From Ditylenchus dipsaci (Eukaryota; Nematoda; Chromadorea; Rhabditida; Anguinidae), in assembly GCA_004194705.1 (NCBI GenBank), contig SADC01001283.1:434001-498000 (forward strand): a stretch of 64,000 nucleotides of DNA, in the 5' to 3' direction. The position numbers and the translations under genes were made by a program. Below are positions 10,964 through 23,443 of this stretch, in pieces. Every line of letters begins with the position of its first letter. Position 1 is the stretch's first letter. The notes under the pieces are model-generated. The model made no database searches. It was given only the letters and a program-made list of their open reading frames with translations, and was not told where the DNA came from.

Positions 10964-11599
10964 ATTGTTGAACCATTAAATTTTTCGCTTTGTTTTTCTT
11001 GCTAGCAAAACATTCACCTAACGCTGATTCTAAAAAAAGCGAACCTACAAAATAAACCTAGGATATAAACCTAGGTACGTATAATTGTAGCTGCTTTATT
11101 TATATTTTGACGGTCAAAGCGCTTGAATTATGGTGGTAGTTGCTGACAGCAAAGTCGGTGAACTCACTAAAAATGTGGTAAAAAATAGATGTACACCCAG
11201 GGGGATTAGAACCTATGACCTAGGCGATGTGTATATCATATCAGGTCCATCCCCTTTTAAGCAACTAGAGACAAGTTTGTCTTTTGATTTACATCTAGTT
11301 GCATAAGTTTGAGGATATAAATGAGCAGCTTGATGGCCAAAATAAGCGTTTTGATCGATTCGATGGCATAAAAAGAAATTTGAGGACGTAAAAAAGAAAT
11401 TTGAGGGCGTAAATGAGTAATTTGAGGGCGTAAATAAGCATTTTGATCGATTTTCAAATTTGAGGGCGTAAATAATTAATTTGAGGGCGTAAATGAGCAT
11501 TTTGAGGGCGCAAATGAATTTTAGCCGAACCAAATCAATATAAGCCAATTTTGCCGCAAACTGCAGTAAATTTTGCGGGAATCCAAATTTTATAGTCAA

Positions 11600-11985
11600 A
11601 AAAGATTTGGATTGCTCAGAATTCCACCCTGGAGCGGCCAGAAGCCCCTGAAAGTTGGTTTTTAGGGGTTGACTGAGTGGGGGGGGGGGGGGGTTGGTAA
11701 ACTTTTGGCAAAAATTCGATGGAGCGGATCAGAATTCCGATCCGATCGGCTAAATCGCTCAGAATTCCACCCTAAACCACTCGAAACTACCATGAACCTG
11801 AAATTCTGAGCGATCAAGCCCATCGGACTTGAATTCTGATCCGCCCAATCGAATTTTCGCAAAAAGCTCCCCCCCCTTGAGTCAACGACCAAAAAAACCA
11901 ACTTTCAGGGGCTTCTGGCCATTCCGAGGCGGGATTCTGACCGATCCAAGTCCATTTTGACTATTAAATTTGGTGTCGCGTTCGC
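11600..11985. mobile_element. Inverted-repeat element with G/C homopolymer centre
   Basis: Arms CAGAAGCCCCTGAAAGTTGG (11639 on) and its complement (11905 on), with a G run of about 18 near 11680 and a matching C run near 11870. Same family as 25597-26104, which shares the AAACCAACTTTCAGGGGCTT arm. Confidence 0.6.
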
Positions 11986-12171
11986 GATGGAATTGAAGCC
12001 CGGATCCAGATGACCAGAAATCGACCAGTATCTCAAAATAGTAAATTTAGTTAAATTTTATTACGCTGTCCCTCACCCTCTCTTCATTTTTCTCTGTTTC
12101 TAACCCCTTTGAGGCACCCTTTTAGTAGGCAAAATAAGACTTAATCCCGCCACCCCACCATCCTTTCTAAA

Positions 12172-12318
12172 TGTCACGCTGTCACGCCGTGACTGTCACG
12201 CTAACACGCCGTGACTGTCACGCTGTCACGCCGTGACTGTCACGCTGTCACGCCGTGACTGTCCGCTGTCACGCTGTCACGCCGTGACTGCCACCGTGAC
12301 ATGGCTGTGACCGTGACT
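12172..12318. repeat. Minisatellite of TGTCACGC / CGTGAC units
   Basis: Tandem and interleaved copies of GTCACGCTGTCACGCCGTGA over about 145 bp. Each unit is partly self-complementary. Confidence 0.85.
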
Positions 12319-12742
12319 TTCTTTGAACCAACCCCCTAATAGTTGCCTACAATTTCACAGCCATTTGGTGGTGATTGCCAGCTGGACAAGTTGGCTAACC
12401 TTGAACAAAGGTTTTGTACTTGCTATCTGAGTCATTAGCATATAAGCCATCCAGTTCTTTTGCTGGTACCATCCAGTGCCTGGACCACAGGAATTTGGTA
12501 AACAGCCTGTAACTAAGCCCACTGCCCTACTCCATGCACGTGATTAGCCGGCTGCTGGCTTCTTCTTTGGAGAAGGAGCAGTCAGCTAATTTACTGCAAT
12601 CATGACTCATAAGGAACCAACCTTAACCAACCACCCCCTCCCCTCTAAATTGCTTGCCTCTGTCCAATCCGGTCGGAAGGACCATCAACTGTGTGGCAAA
12701 ATCAAACCCCGCCTTTGCTGCTTCTCTGCCCTGTCTGCCCTC

Positions 12743-12979
12743 TATATAAAGCCCCATTCTGCTAAAATTAGGTTGTTCCTCCTAGGTTCACTCAAGTCCT
12801 TACTTGTTGTTCTCAGTCAGTTTTTCGCAGTCGCTTTTCGGCTGTTCAGTAACATCATCCAGCTTATTGCTCATCGGCCGTCGGCCTGTTGTTTCCATTT
12901 CTCACCCATTTAACACTGCTTTGATTGTCGTGATAGCGTTTTGCATTTATTTGTTGATTGCATTTATTTGTGAAATAAA
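12743..12979 (+). promoter_or_regulatory. Possible promoter/LTR-like block: TATA box then AATAAA
   Basis: TATATAAA at 12743-12750 is followed about 225 bp later by AATAAA at 12974-12979, with no convincing gene between. This spacing fits a retrotransposon LTR (U3-R-U5), but I found no paired LTR, primer-binding site or duplication. It could equally be a chance TATA box. Confidence 0.25.
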
Positions 12980-13039
12980 ATCAAGTAAAAAGCTGCTTGG
13001 TAAACAGATCAAGCATCCGGCTCAAGGTCAAAAAATCGG

Positions 13040-15000
13040 TCCCGTTTAGTCGAGTTACAATTCTCGCATAAAAAATTTTTGGGTTGCGGAAAGTGCTCTG
13101 CCCGGCCCCAAAATTTGGATTCCCGCCAAATTTACTGCAGTTTGCGGCAAAATTCCGATTATTTGTGGCAAAATTGCATCAATTGGACGACCACTTGGTT
13201 TGGTTGGTACATGTATTATCCAGTAAAACTGAGGTTGGATTAAAGAAAAACACTTTAAATAATAAGAGTTCTTCACATGACAAAATGATAAATTTAAAAT
13301 TATGGCGGCACAAAATTGTCCGCACAAAATTGGTCAGCACAAAATTACCGTTAAGACATAAAATTAATAAAAACATGTTATGAGGTGGTATGATACGGGG
13401 GTGAAATGACACGTGCCCGAAAAAGGGCTGTCAGTTGGGATATCTGTCAGTTCGGGGCTGTCAGTCGGAATGGCTGTCAGTTGGGTGTTGTTCCTCTACA
13501 CCTGGACCCTCCATCCTCCTTTAAAGGAGCGTGCCCGTGCGTTACACGGTGAAATTTGAATTTCTAAAAGGCGGGGACCAATTTAATGCGCGAGACCAAT
13601 AAAATTCAACTTCAAATTTTCATTTCTATTGTATGTGCTGTCGGATATCAGACGTGTGCTACGCAATTCTCATGCAAATTTTGTTATTCTGCTGTGTTAC
13701 AGCTGAGACATAAAGAAAGTTCAACGTGTGACCATGTTTGTGGTCTTTGGTTTTTGTTGCTTCTAACTAATGTTGAGACTTAGGGGTCCGAGGAAAAATC
13801 TGAGTAAAAAATTATGTCGATTTCTTGTCCGAGCAGGAAACCGAGCAAATGAATGGGAGGCTGAAAACCTAGAACGAGATGGAGGTCAAACCCAAGAATA
13901 AGATTTTTTCGTTCCAACGCTTTTTGTAACTTATTCCTCCCAGTAACATAAATCTCAGAGCCGTCCATGGTGGATTGTGTTGAATAATGTTTCTTCCATT
14001 AGAGATACGGCCGTCGCGTACCATGGAGCTGTCGCGCGTCGGTTCTTGTTGGAGTGGAGCTACATTGCGCTAGAAAATCTATCCCTGTCTAATGCCTTGC
14101 AACAAACTTTGTATATTTATGCCGGACTTTCGCCTGTGACAAGCGCGATAGTACCTCTGACCACCCCTGAACTAATTTTAACTTGTTTCCAAAATGTTTT
14201 GTTATAGAAATTGATAGCGGTGGTTATTCGATTATCCGTTCTTATTTAAAATGACTGGCAAAGGTCTCATTACAATAAGTGATTTTCGTGTGCAGGCGTA
14301 TCAAAATCATCACAGTGAGTTCTAGTTAAAACTAGTATTTTATAAATTCCTTTCAAAAACACAATGACTCAATAACAAGGACTAGAAAGGGTATTGAGAA
14401 TGAAAACGAGTGCAAGGACAAGAAAGAGAAGAAAGAGCTATGAAGAAGAGCTATAGGTAGTCCACCTAACATCCAGGTAATTTTTCTAAGGTAGTCTGCC
14501 TACTAACCATAAGCCCCAAAGGCCCCAAAGCCCCAAATACTTAGACCTCAATTACCTTAGACATGATTTCGAGCATTACTCATGATCACTAATGCAAAAG
14601 AAGCTCTTTTTGCAAAGTTCCAGTAACCAAAACGGAGTAAGATACAAAAATGACCAAAAACCATAGAGGGAACCAAGGCAAAAATAGAACAAAAACCTGG
14701 GCACCAAGGCAGTCGAAATTTTTTTTTTTTCGAAAAATGTCCTTCCCACACTAAAAATCTCAAAACTAAAATCCAAAACAACCATTCTACTCCTGAGATT
14801 CCAAGCTTCAATTTAAAAAAAAATTGACAAAAAACCAAACAAAAACACTCCAAAAAACAAAAACATCAGTTGTCGACAAACAGACAAACAAAACATCTCT
14901 AATACTATATAGGAGATTTATACACAAAGACGAGATTTGGCATGCTGCGACATCTTTTCAACCAAAAATTTCTGAGATTTTCTACAATATGCAGAAAATA
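13040..15000. other. No gene supported; scattered repeat fragments
   Basis: 13080-13230 carries a GACCACTTGGTTTGGTTGGT repeat also seen near 9170 and 35925. 13290-13350 has GCACAAAATTG repeats. 13528 is one end of the AGGGGCATG-type TTAA family. 13780-14210 has short open frames on both strands, including a minus-strand ATG with CCACC before it at 13968, but no recognisable domain. Confidence 0.5.
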
Positions 15001-15034
15001 TGCGTCAAAATCGCAAAATATGGGTAAAATCCCA

Positions 15035-15915
15035 ACTGGCAGCCGTTCCAACTGGCAGCCCCCAACTGGCAGCCCTCCCAACTGGCAGCCCCCAACTGGC
15101 AGCCCCGACTGGCAGCTTTTTTCAAATTTATAGCCCTGACACGGAAAAATGTTTCAAATTAAAAAGCCGTCGTGTGTCTGTTCTAGTATTGGCACTTCTT
15201 TAGTCCCCCCATACCCGGATATTTCAAAAAATGACCCAAAATCATCTCCCGAACTCATTTTTTCTGCACATTTTGGATTGTATGAAAAACATTTTTTTTT
15301 AAATTTGGTTATATGAGGGGGGGTACTAAAGAAATATTACTAAACACTTGAGGATTTTGAACAGTTTTTACTTTCTGGGCCTACCGCATAAATAAACTCT
15401 GGCATGCTTATGTTTTTATGCATCCAAAGTCATTTTCGAGTGATTTGTGTCTCAGGCATGTGTGTGTGCGCATCTCAACCCCAAGCCACCAAGCCCCCTG
15501 CGCCCACGAAGGGGTCGCAGGGGACTTGGTAGGTTAGAAATGCGCACACTCACTTACCTGAGACATAATTCCGAGCAAGACTCTTGATCAAAAATGCATT
15601 TAGAGAGTCTTTTTGCTCAGCTCCAGCAAGAAAAATGTGATAAATCACTAAAAAATTACCCTAAAAAAAGGATGAATCTGAAGAGTGCCAATTGTGGCTG
15701 AAAAGTGCCACCTTTTGGCTGAAAAGGGCCACCCTTCAGCTAAAAGAAATAAAGTGAGAGTTTTTCTGTCAGCTGAGGGCTGCCAGTCGGGGCTGCCAGT
15801 TGGGAAGGCTGCCAGTTGGGGGCTGCCAGTTGGGAGGGCTGCCAGTTGGGAGGGCTGCCAGTTGGGAGGGCTGCCAGTTGGGGGCTGCCAGTTGGAACGG
15901 CTGCCAGTTGGGTGT
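15035..15915. mobile_element. Element with opposing CCAACTGGCAGCC arrays
   Basis: The left array (15035-15112) repeats CCCAACTGGCAGCC and the right array (15775-15912) repeats its complement, as subterminal binding-site arrays would. Outside both arrays lie AAAATATGCG stretches. The middle contains a copy of the AAGCCCCCTGCGCCC dispersed repeat (15370-15640). True ends and duplications were not found. Confidence 0.55.
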
Positions 15916-15919
15916 CGTT

Positions 15920-17473
15920 CAAAATATGCGAAATATGAACTAAAAATGGAAAATATGCAAAACATGCTGCATAAAAGTACGAAAAAAGTACTCAAACAGG
16001 GCTAAAAGTGCGTTTTTCGTGCATAACTATTGCTTGCATATCCGCAGAAAAATATGCATTTGCATAGAATTTGGGCCCTAATTATGACATTTTACAGGGG
16101 GGGAACTCTATATACGCATCGCTTTAGGTCACAGGTTCGACTACCACTGGGTGCAAACCTTGTTTTTTCTCTCCTTTTATTTACAAGTTTAGTGTCCAAA
16201 TGTAGCCAAGGTTCTATGCTTCCATTTGAGCTATCATACAGATGAAAAGTTAGTATGAAGTTAAAGCTAAAATATAAAACACGTTGAACCATGTCCCATT
16301 CGATGAAATCCTCAATAGGACTATCCGAGAACATTTCGGTAGTATCCTGGAACTGACATTTTTTCGCAATTTCAATTTACACACTCATTTGCAACCTCAC
16401 ACTCAAAATGTAGCTCGGCTTCTTGCCGTCATTTTCAGCATGCGGTTGTATATAATAATATAAATTAAAATCGCAAAAAACTCAGTTCCTAAATACTACT
16501 GAAATCCTACCCCTCAATAGTACTCCTTTCTTCCCGGGTCAAACCTTCGCTAGCTACCTGATTTTTCTGAAGTGATTTTGGTGTGTGAAAATTTCTATCT
16601 TGTTACCCATGAAATTCTGACTCCAGAAAGTCACTAAACGCGTGGACAAATCAAGTCATATAAAGTTCCCGCCCTCTTTAAGGAAAGATGAAAACGAATC
16701 TTCGATACATTATGCCCACAATCTATCCACACATAAGTACTCATTCAAAAGCAGCTCATCGACGGAAGCTCCATTGCAGAACCTCAGTAATTTACCCCTC
16801 TTAGTGTGATACGTTTTTTCCATTGCTAAACGAAAAAGGTGAAAAGAGTACAACAATTAATCGCTATAGTCTAACGATAGCTACAGCACGAAAACATTCA
16901 ACAGTGAAATAAATCCAAATCTCGGCACAATATGAATTGGCACAATTTAATTTTGGCACAACTGGCGGTGGCACAATTTAAATTGTCACAATTTGAATTC
17001 GGCACAGCTCGCGGTGGCACAATGTGATTTGACACAGGCTGCTCCTGCCCGAAAAACTTGGCACTTTTTCGCCAAAACTTTGCATTTTTTAGTATCGTCC
17101 AAAAACTTCTAAAATTTTAAAAATCACATACTATCCCGCTTAAAAAAAACTTCATCCTTGCACGAAAGTATTCTTCCTTTCTGGTAACTCAGTGCGCCAC
17201 GCGTTTTACAAGGATAACAGAAAAAAATCAACCAAATATCTATCGAAACCATAAAACTTAGTTGCAGAACTGTGAAATTCTAGTGGACTGCATTCAAAGA
17301 AGTAATTAAAGGGGGACACACATCGACAGTGGCGTAGCTAAGTTGGGGAGGGCAGGGAGTGGGCACGTGCCTGAGAGTTCCAAATACGAGCACCTCGATG
17401 TGTACTCCCCCACCCTCCCGACCCTTCAACCTGTAAATCAAATTGCAGAGAACCCAAATATCCAATTGTAGAA
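15920..17473. other. Upstream region of COPG, no gene supported
   Basis: 16090-16160 contains a tRNA-like B box (GGTTCGACTACC) with no cloverleaf that I can fold. 16915-17050 repeats GGCACAATTTGAATT and ends with GCTCCTGCCCG, related to the MITE at 28560-28868. A TTGTAG acceptor lies 2 nt before the COPG start. Confidence 0.45.
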
Positions 17474-20400
17474 ATGAGAAAGGACAAGAAAGATGATGAA
17501 GCAGCTGCTGCCAATCCTTTTGCCGGCCTCGATAAGAGCACGGTTGTCCAGGAGGTATACCAATTGTATAAAAAATTTTAAAGTATATGGCCTTATCCTT
17601 TCTAGACTCGAATCTTCAATGACACGCCAGTCAATCCTCGGAAATGTGCTCCAGTTCTTTGTAAACGTGAGTCCTACTATTTTATGCCAAACTATTTTAT
17701 GCTAATCTCATGTTTACAGTACTATGGTTGCTGCAACACGGTGAAACAATCGGCAAGACAGAAGCTACCGACACATTTTTCGCAATCACCAAGCTGTGGC
17801 AGGCAAAAGATGTTACTCTTCGTCTGCTAGTCTATTTGGCCATCAAAGAGCTGTCGAATATTTCCAGTGATGTTATTATAGTTACTAGCAGGTAGAATTT
17901 TTTTGCTCAAAAAATTTTTTTTTTAATTATTTGCCAATATCCAGCTTGACCAAGGACATGACTGGAAGAGAGGACGTCTACAGACCTTCAGCTATTCGGG
18001 CCCTTTGCCGTATCACAGACAGTGGAATGCTTCAAGCTATTGAGCGCTACATGAAACAGGTGATTTCTGCTTCTTATGCAGCTGATTGACTTGTTCTACA
18101 ATGACAATACAGTCAAAGCTCTATATAGCGACACCCTGGGACCGGCCTCAGGTGAACGTTATATAGAGCTGAACGTTATGAGCGGTGATCGTTATATAGA
18201 GCGTCAATTCTTGAAGAAACCTGGATGAACGTTATAAAGAGCGTTTTCAAGAGAATTCGCCAAAAATTCTAAATTTTTGCTGGAATATTTGGCTCTATAT
18301 GTGTTCGCGCAACCCCCGAGAAAAACACAAAAGGTTCCACCTATACTTTTTTCATTTTTTATTGTTAACGACGCGAAAAACAGAAATGGATCTCTACTAT
18401 TCACATCTCATGAAGCCGATAACATTAGTAATGTGCTGAAAATTATTCATTCCGATACCAAAAATGTCGTTTAGCGTGATAGTAGCCGCCGACATTGTTT
18501 CAACTTCATAACTCCACAAACACCTTTCATTTGACGAAAAATGCATTTTGCTACGATGATTGCTCTAAATTATCATGTTTACAAATAATTACAACGAAAA
18601 CCATTGAAAAAAGTTGAAAAAAACCATATGGGGACTTTTTGTGTTTTTTTTTTTGGGGTTGTGCGAACACATATAGAGCCGAATATTTATACTAAAATAC
18701 GAAAAAAAAGATCTGAAAATTGATGGTGAACGTTATGAAGAGTGTCTTTTTTACTAACGGGACCGGCCGCAGGTGAACGTTATAAAGAGCTGAACGTTAT
18801 GAGGAGTGAGCGTTATATGGGATGTCCTTTTGTTCTTATTTAAATCAGACCAACCAAATATTTTTAGTGAACGTTATATAGTGCTGAACGTTATGAGGGG
18901 TGATCGTTATATAGAGCTTCGACTGTATATTTTAGGCTATTGTCGACAAGGTCCCAGCTGTTTCTTCTGCCGCCTTGGTGTCCTCTCTGCATCTGATGAA
19001 AAAGAGTCCAGATGTTGTGCGCCGCTGGGTCAATGAAGTACAAGAAGCCGTTTCTTCCGACAATCACATGGTTCAATATCACGCTCTTGGCCTACTCTAC
19101 AACATTCGCAGCAGCGATCGGTTGGCTATCACCAAGCTTGTGCAGAAATTCAGTAAATCTGGCCTACGATCTCCTCATGCAATTTGCTATCTGATCCGTA
19201 TTGCTTCAAAGCTGGTAGAAGAAGATGAATCCGGGTAACCATTCTTTTGATTACCCAAACATCACGTTAGGTTTGATTATTTAGATCTGATAGGACTCCA
19301 TTTGCCTTTATCGAGTCGTGCCTGCGTCACAAGAATGAGATGGTCATCTATGAAGCTGCCTCTGCCATCGTCAAACTTCCTCGTATTTCCAGGTGCATTC
19401 TCAATCCTCTTTTATGGTGTGGTCTTTATAAAAATTTCAGCGGTGAATTGGCATCTGCGGTCAGTGTTCTTCAGTTGTTCTGCTCTTCCCCAAGCCGGCT
19501 CTTCGTTTTGCCGCTGTCAGGACACTGAACAAGTAAATTTTTTCACTTGTGAACTTTGATCAGTAGTTGCATTGCCTGATTTCAGGATCTCGATCAATTA
19601 TCCTCAGGCTGTAATCTCTTGCAATGTCGATCTGGAGACGCTCATCACTGACCAGAACCGCTCCATTGCTACTCTAGCTATAACCACTTTGCTGAAGACC
19701 GGTGCAGAAGCCTCCATTGAGCGACTTATGAAGCAAATCGGCACATTTGTGAATGAGATCAGTGATGAATTCAAGGTTTTTTCTCTGAAATATTCGCTTC
19801 TCTTAACCTATCCTTTTGTAGATTGTGGTCATTGAAGCCATTCGCTCACTGTGCAGTCGTTACCCACGAAAGCACGCTACGATGATGAACTTCCTGGCTT
19901 CTATGCTGAGGGATGAAGGAGGTTTTGAATACAAGAAAGCGATTGTGGATACCATCATTGTAAGTTTCATGTTCTTATCAATTATTTCCTTCTATATGCT
20001 GTGTTTTTTCAGACGATTGTAGACGACAATCCTGCCGCCAAAGATCTCGGTTTGTTTTTGTTATTAAAAATATTTACGGGACACTATTGTGCAATATTGT
20101 CTAGTTTAGGACTGTCCCACTTGTGTGAATTTATTGAAGACTGTGAGCATTCAGCTTTGGCAACACGAGTTAGTTATTTTGTCCAAATTTAACCGGATTG
20201 AAGGTTAACTATGCATTATAGGTATTGCATCTGCTTGGAAGGGAAGGACCAACGACTCAAAACCCTGCACGCTACATTCGTTTCATTTACAACAGGGTGA
20301 TACTGGAGTCTACTCAGGTATCTTTAACACGTATCTCCACTCGATCCCATAGATATTGATAGTCGTGTCAATGAGGAAAGAAAAAGGCCTCTGAAGGCCT

Positions 20401-22096
20401 CTTTTTGAGTGTCTTTATGATTATTGTGGAAGCGTTTCTGAGACATCGCTAGTTCCATTATGTCGTTTATGGTTTTTTCAAACAACAACTACAGGTCCGA
20501 GCTGCAGCAGTCACAGCGCTGGCCAAGTTTGGTGCAGAGTGTATTCAGTTGCGGCACAGTATTGAAGTCTTGTTAAAGCGTTGCCTTTTGGACACTGATG
20601 ACGAGGTGCGTGATCGTGCTACTTTCTATCTGGCAGTTCTGCGTACTGGTGATTCCTCCATTATCACTGAGTACATCTTGAATACCTTAAAGGTAACCAA
20701 TTTAGTTTTATTTTTCCAACTACTCTAGCATGTCTTTTCAGGTTTCTGTAATTGGTCTGGAGCGTGCTTTGGATCAGTATGTGTGCAATGGTGATTATGA
20801 GGAGTCTTTCGATATAAAACAAGTGCTCTGTCTACACAGCCTATTACCACCAATGAGTCCAAGAAATCTGCGCTGTCAGTAGAAGCCCCCGTCAAGAAAG
20901 AAGAGAAGACTAAGGCCTCTCGTCAAGAGATATATGCCCGTGAGTCTTTTTTCGCTTAATCGTCTGTTTTCGAAGCGGTTTTTTAGAACAAATTTCTGCT
21001 ATTCCTGAGCTTACTGGATTGGGTCCGTTGTTCAAGTCCTCCAAGAGTGTAGAGCTTACAGAATCGGTCACTGAATACAACGTGTCGTGTGTCAAACACA
21101 TTTTCTCAGACAATGTTTTACTTCAGGTAATTTGAGCATTGTGTTCTTGCGGGTCGAATGTGTCGCTTTTAGTTTGACTGCCGCAATACTCTCAATGATC
21201 AATTGCTAGAAAACCTGTCTGTGTGCGTGGAGTCAACAGATGGATCCGCTTGGAATGTAGAAAAGGTGCTGCCTCTTGCTTCCTTACCTTACGCTCAGCC
21301 TGGTTGGTTTTTCCATCTTATTTTTAAAATTTTTACATAAGCTTTTTAAGGCACCACATATGTTCTCCTTGCGATGCCGGAAGATGGTCAAATAACAGGA
21401 TCATTCAATGCTACGCTAAAATTTCAGGTCAAAGATGTTGATCCAACGGTGATTTTTATAGAAGTTTAGGTGCTTTTGAGCTGGGTTTATTAGTTATTTC
21501 AGACGGGTGAGCCGGAATCAGATGACCACTATAGTGATGAATATTCGGTAACTTTTCTTGTAAACATAAAGAGTCGGTTTAAATTGTTTGATTAAGCTGG
21601 AATCAATTGAGCTTGGTGTCGTTGATTATGTTCTTCCAACTCCACCAAAGGGATCCTTCAACACAGCATGGGAGCAATTGACGAATGAAAATGAAGTTGA
21701 TGAAACTTATGGTCTTTCAACAGTCAACACGCTTGCAGGTTGGGTTTTTTTTCTTATCATAATAATTTGATTCGTTTATAACAATTTGATTTATTTTTTT
21801 GCAGATGCCGTCACCAATCTTCTGAACTTTATTGGCCTGGCCCTTGTGATCGGACGGATAAAGTTCCGGAGGGAAAGTCTGCGCATTCCCTGCTACTGTC
21901 TGGTGTTTTTCGCGATGGTTCTGAAATCTTGTGTAGGATACGCTTAGCCTTGGATCCGGTCGACCAAACGGTGACTATGAATATTGTTGTGAGGTATACT
22001 TTCATTTGTAACTTTTCGATAATATTTCGAAATGGCATAATTTTTAGATCCACTGATCAGACTGTGAGCCAGATGATTGGCAACATCATCGAGTAG
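17474..22096 (+). CDS. COPG: Coatomer subunit gamma (COPI coat)
   Basis: Gamma subunit of the COPI F-subcomplex, which coats Golgi-to-ER vesicles. Twenty-one exons: 17474-17554, 17606-17666, 17720-17891, 17945-18059, 18936-19234, 19285-19392, 19441-19532, 19586-19775, 19822-19959, 20013-20049, 20110-20168, 20222-20317, 20495-20692, 20742-20939, 20987-21126, 21173-21302, 21351-21448, 21503-21547, 21597-21738, 21805-21993, 22048-22096. They give 879 residues, like animal COPG. The adaptin-type trunk (about 20-550) includes [42 protein letters not shown] and [13 protein letters not shown]. The appendage (about 615-879) starts near [13 protein letters not shown]. Three single-base deletions lie in short homopolymers (19492-19493, 20816-20819, 21841-21843); the rest is conserved, so I take it as functional. 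Intron 4 (18060-18935) hosts a MITE. An AG acceptor 2 nt before the ATG may be a trans-splice site. Confidence 0.96.
18110..18925. mobile_element. TA-flanked MITE in COPG intron 4
   Basis: Ends CAGTCAAAGCTCTATATAGC and inverted GTTATATAGAGCTTCGACTG, flanked by TA. GTTATATAGAGCTGAACGTT-like motifs are repeated next to both ends. The 816-bp element accounts for nearly all of an intron that is otherwise about 60 bp, like its neighbours. Confidence 0.85.
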
Positions 22097-22108
22097 AGTG
22101 CTGTGTGG

Positions 22109-22197
22109 AATAAAGAATGTGCTCTATGAAAATATCCTAAATTATTTGCATTGTTTTTGAATGAATGTTATTGTTGTGTGTGCGTAAATTGAATAAA
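22109..22197 (+). terminator. COPG polyadenylation signals
   Basis: AATAAA at 22109-22114, 12 nt after the COPG stop, and again at 22192-22197. Either could be used. Confidence 0.65.
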
Positions 22198-22461
22198 AGG
22201 AAGTCGGCAATCTGTGGAAGACCCTGGCTTTTATGGGGTCTATTACCGTTGTTTTATTTTTTTAGATGGTGTCTCATATTTTAATCATAGATTATTTCGG
22301 TGGATGAAACTGGCTCACCAGATTTTATCTGTGTGATGGATAAATAATGATGGTTAGGTGACTCACTTCAACTGTTCAAATCGGATTTCCCACATTTTTA
22401 ATACGCTCTTTCACACACATTGATTTGGTTAATTCTTTATTGATTCTTTCAAATCTATACA

Positions 22462-23443
22462 ATGGGCCTTTATTTTACTTTCTTTGCTTTTTCTATTGCT
22501 ATTATTGCATCTACATTTTTCCATAATGTTGTCTTGGGCAACACGGAATGTGTTTGGGTAATTCTAGGTTTTAGATTTTTTCGAGTTTTTATGAATGAAA
22601 TTTTTTCAAGGCGACTGGTCGTCTCGTATGCAATAAGAACCAGTCAAAGGTTCTCAATTCAGTTGTCAGCGTGTAAGTTTTAATAAATTTATTCTATCGT
22701 TGCCGCGAACTTATCTACTACTGTAATATTCTGAAAAGTGGATACCAAATGGAATGGCTGTGGGGTGCACAGTTATCGAGGTATGATTGCAGGGGCGTAC
22801 CCCCCTCCCGTCGGATTTTTATCCTTCTCGGTGCAGATTATAGTAGGTTGCAGATTGTAGTAAGTTGTGTAGGTTAAATGGCTTCAAAAATTTGAAAAAC
22901 GCTGTAGGTAAAAAGGCCTAAAAATGGCCTGGGTCCCTCCCTCAGAAACTTCTGCGTACGCCACTGTATGACTGTAATTTATTTTCAGTTATGACTTGGA
23001 CAGCCCCAAAACGTGAGTTTGGTTTGTAAATTTACTGATCTTGGTCAATTCAAATCTACTTTTTATTGGTCTATAATTAAAAACTTAGATGGATGTGAAA
23101 AATCCTCTTGACCCTGACGACAAAGTAGGCTTTACCATGGTTGAAGATGAGTCTGGAGTCTTCATGGTAGAGGTAATAAAAATTTGATGTGGTTCTGATA
23201 TGACAAATTAATTATTTTCAGGGCTGTGCCTCTGACCAAGATTGGATACCTGGAGTTAGGAATCGACCCGAGTTTTATATAAAAGTGTTGCATTACTGTA
23301 ATTCTGATGTGGGCGAGCACAAAACTGTATTACCTATTTTCCGTGTCTACACTCCAGCGACGTATTGACGATTTCTCGTGGAATTTAAAATTTTTTTATT
23401 CAGGTATGACTACCATATAGAACATCCCATTGAGCTGGATTGA
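22462..23443 (+). CDS. Transthyretin-like secreted protein (TTL family)
   Basis: Small extracellular beta-sandwich protein of the transthyretin-like family, almost confined to nematodes. Its ligands are mostly unknown. Six exons: 22462-22557, 22611-22672, 22989-23012, 23089-23172, 23222-23361, 23404-23443, giving 148 residues, the usual TTL size. Exon 1 is a signal peptide (MGLYFTFFAFSIAIIAS...). Exon 2 has ATGRLVCNKNQ, the family's TGxLxC motif. Exon 3 gives VYDLDSPK. Exons 4-5 give DPDDKVGFTMVEDESGVF and FYIKVLHYCN, the conserved strand with HxC. The phase from exon 3 to exon 4 works only if one base is missing from the CCCCAAAA run at 23004-23011; the sum then divides by three. The gene starts 366 nt after the COPG stop on the same strand, and I see no sign of a shared transcript. 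TTL is a robust family call; the last exon is less certain. Confidence 0.85.

Larger units (their letters stand above)
9886..11526 (+). mobile_element. MULE-like element with perfect 9-bp duplications and an intact gene
   Basis: Ends GGCTATAAGTGGTTTGCGCC at the left and inverted TTTGCGCCCTCAAAATGC then TAGCC at the right. Both sides carry the identical 9-mer GAACCAAAT (9877-9885 and 11527-11535). Several TTTACGCCCTCAAAT motifs lie inside each end in opposite orientations (9900-9985 and 11375-11515). A 9-bp duplication plus long repeat-rich ends is the Mutator-like pattern. Perfect duplications and an open gene suggest a recent insertion. The encoded protein is described at 10001-10924. Confidence 0.85.

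Noticed and set aside
12602..12913. A 103-aa open frame downstream of scattered promoter-like sequence
   Set aside because: The TATA box lies inside it, there is no domain, and no splice structure supports it.
13780..13968. Minus-strand ATG in a CCACCATGG context with a 62-aa frame
   Set aside because: No recognisable domain and no downstream exon that I could join; kept only as a note.
16115..16160. Possible tRNA gene (GGTTCGACTACC B box)
   Set aside because: No matching A box, acceptor stem or cloverleaf could be built around it.
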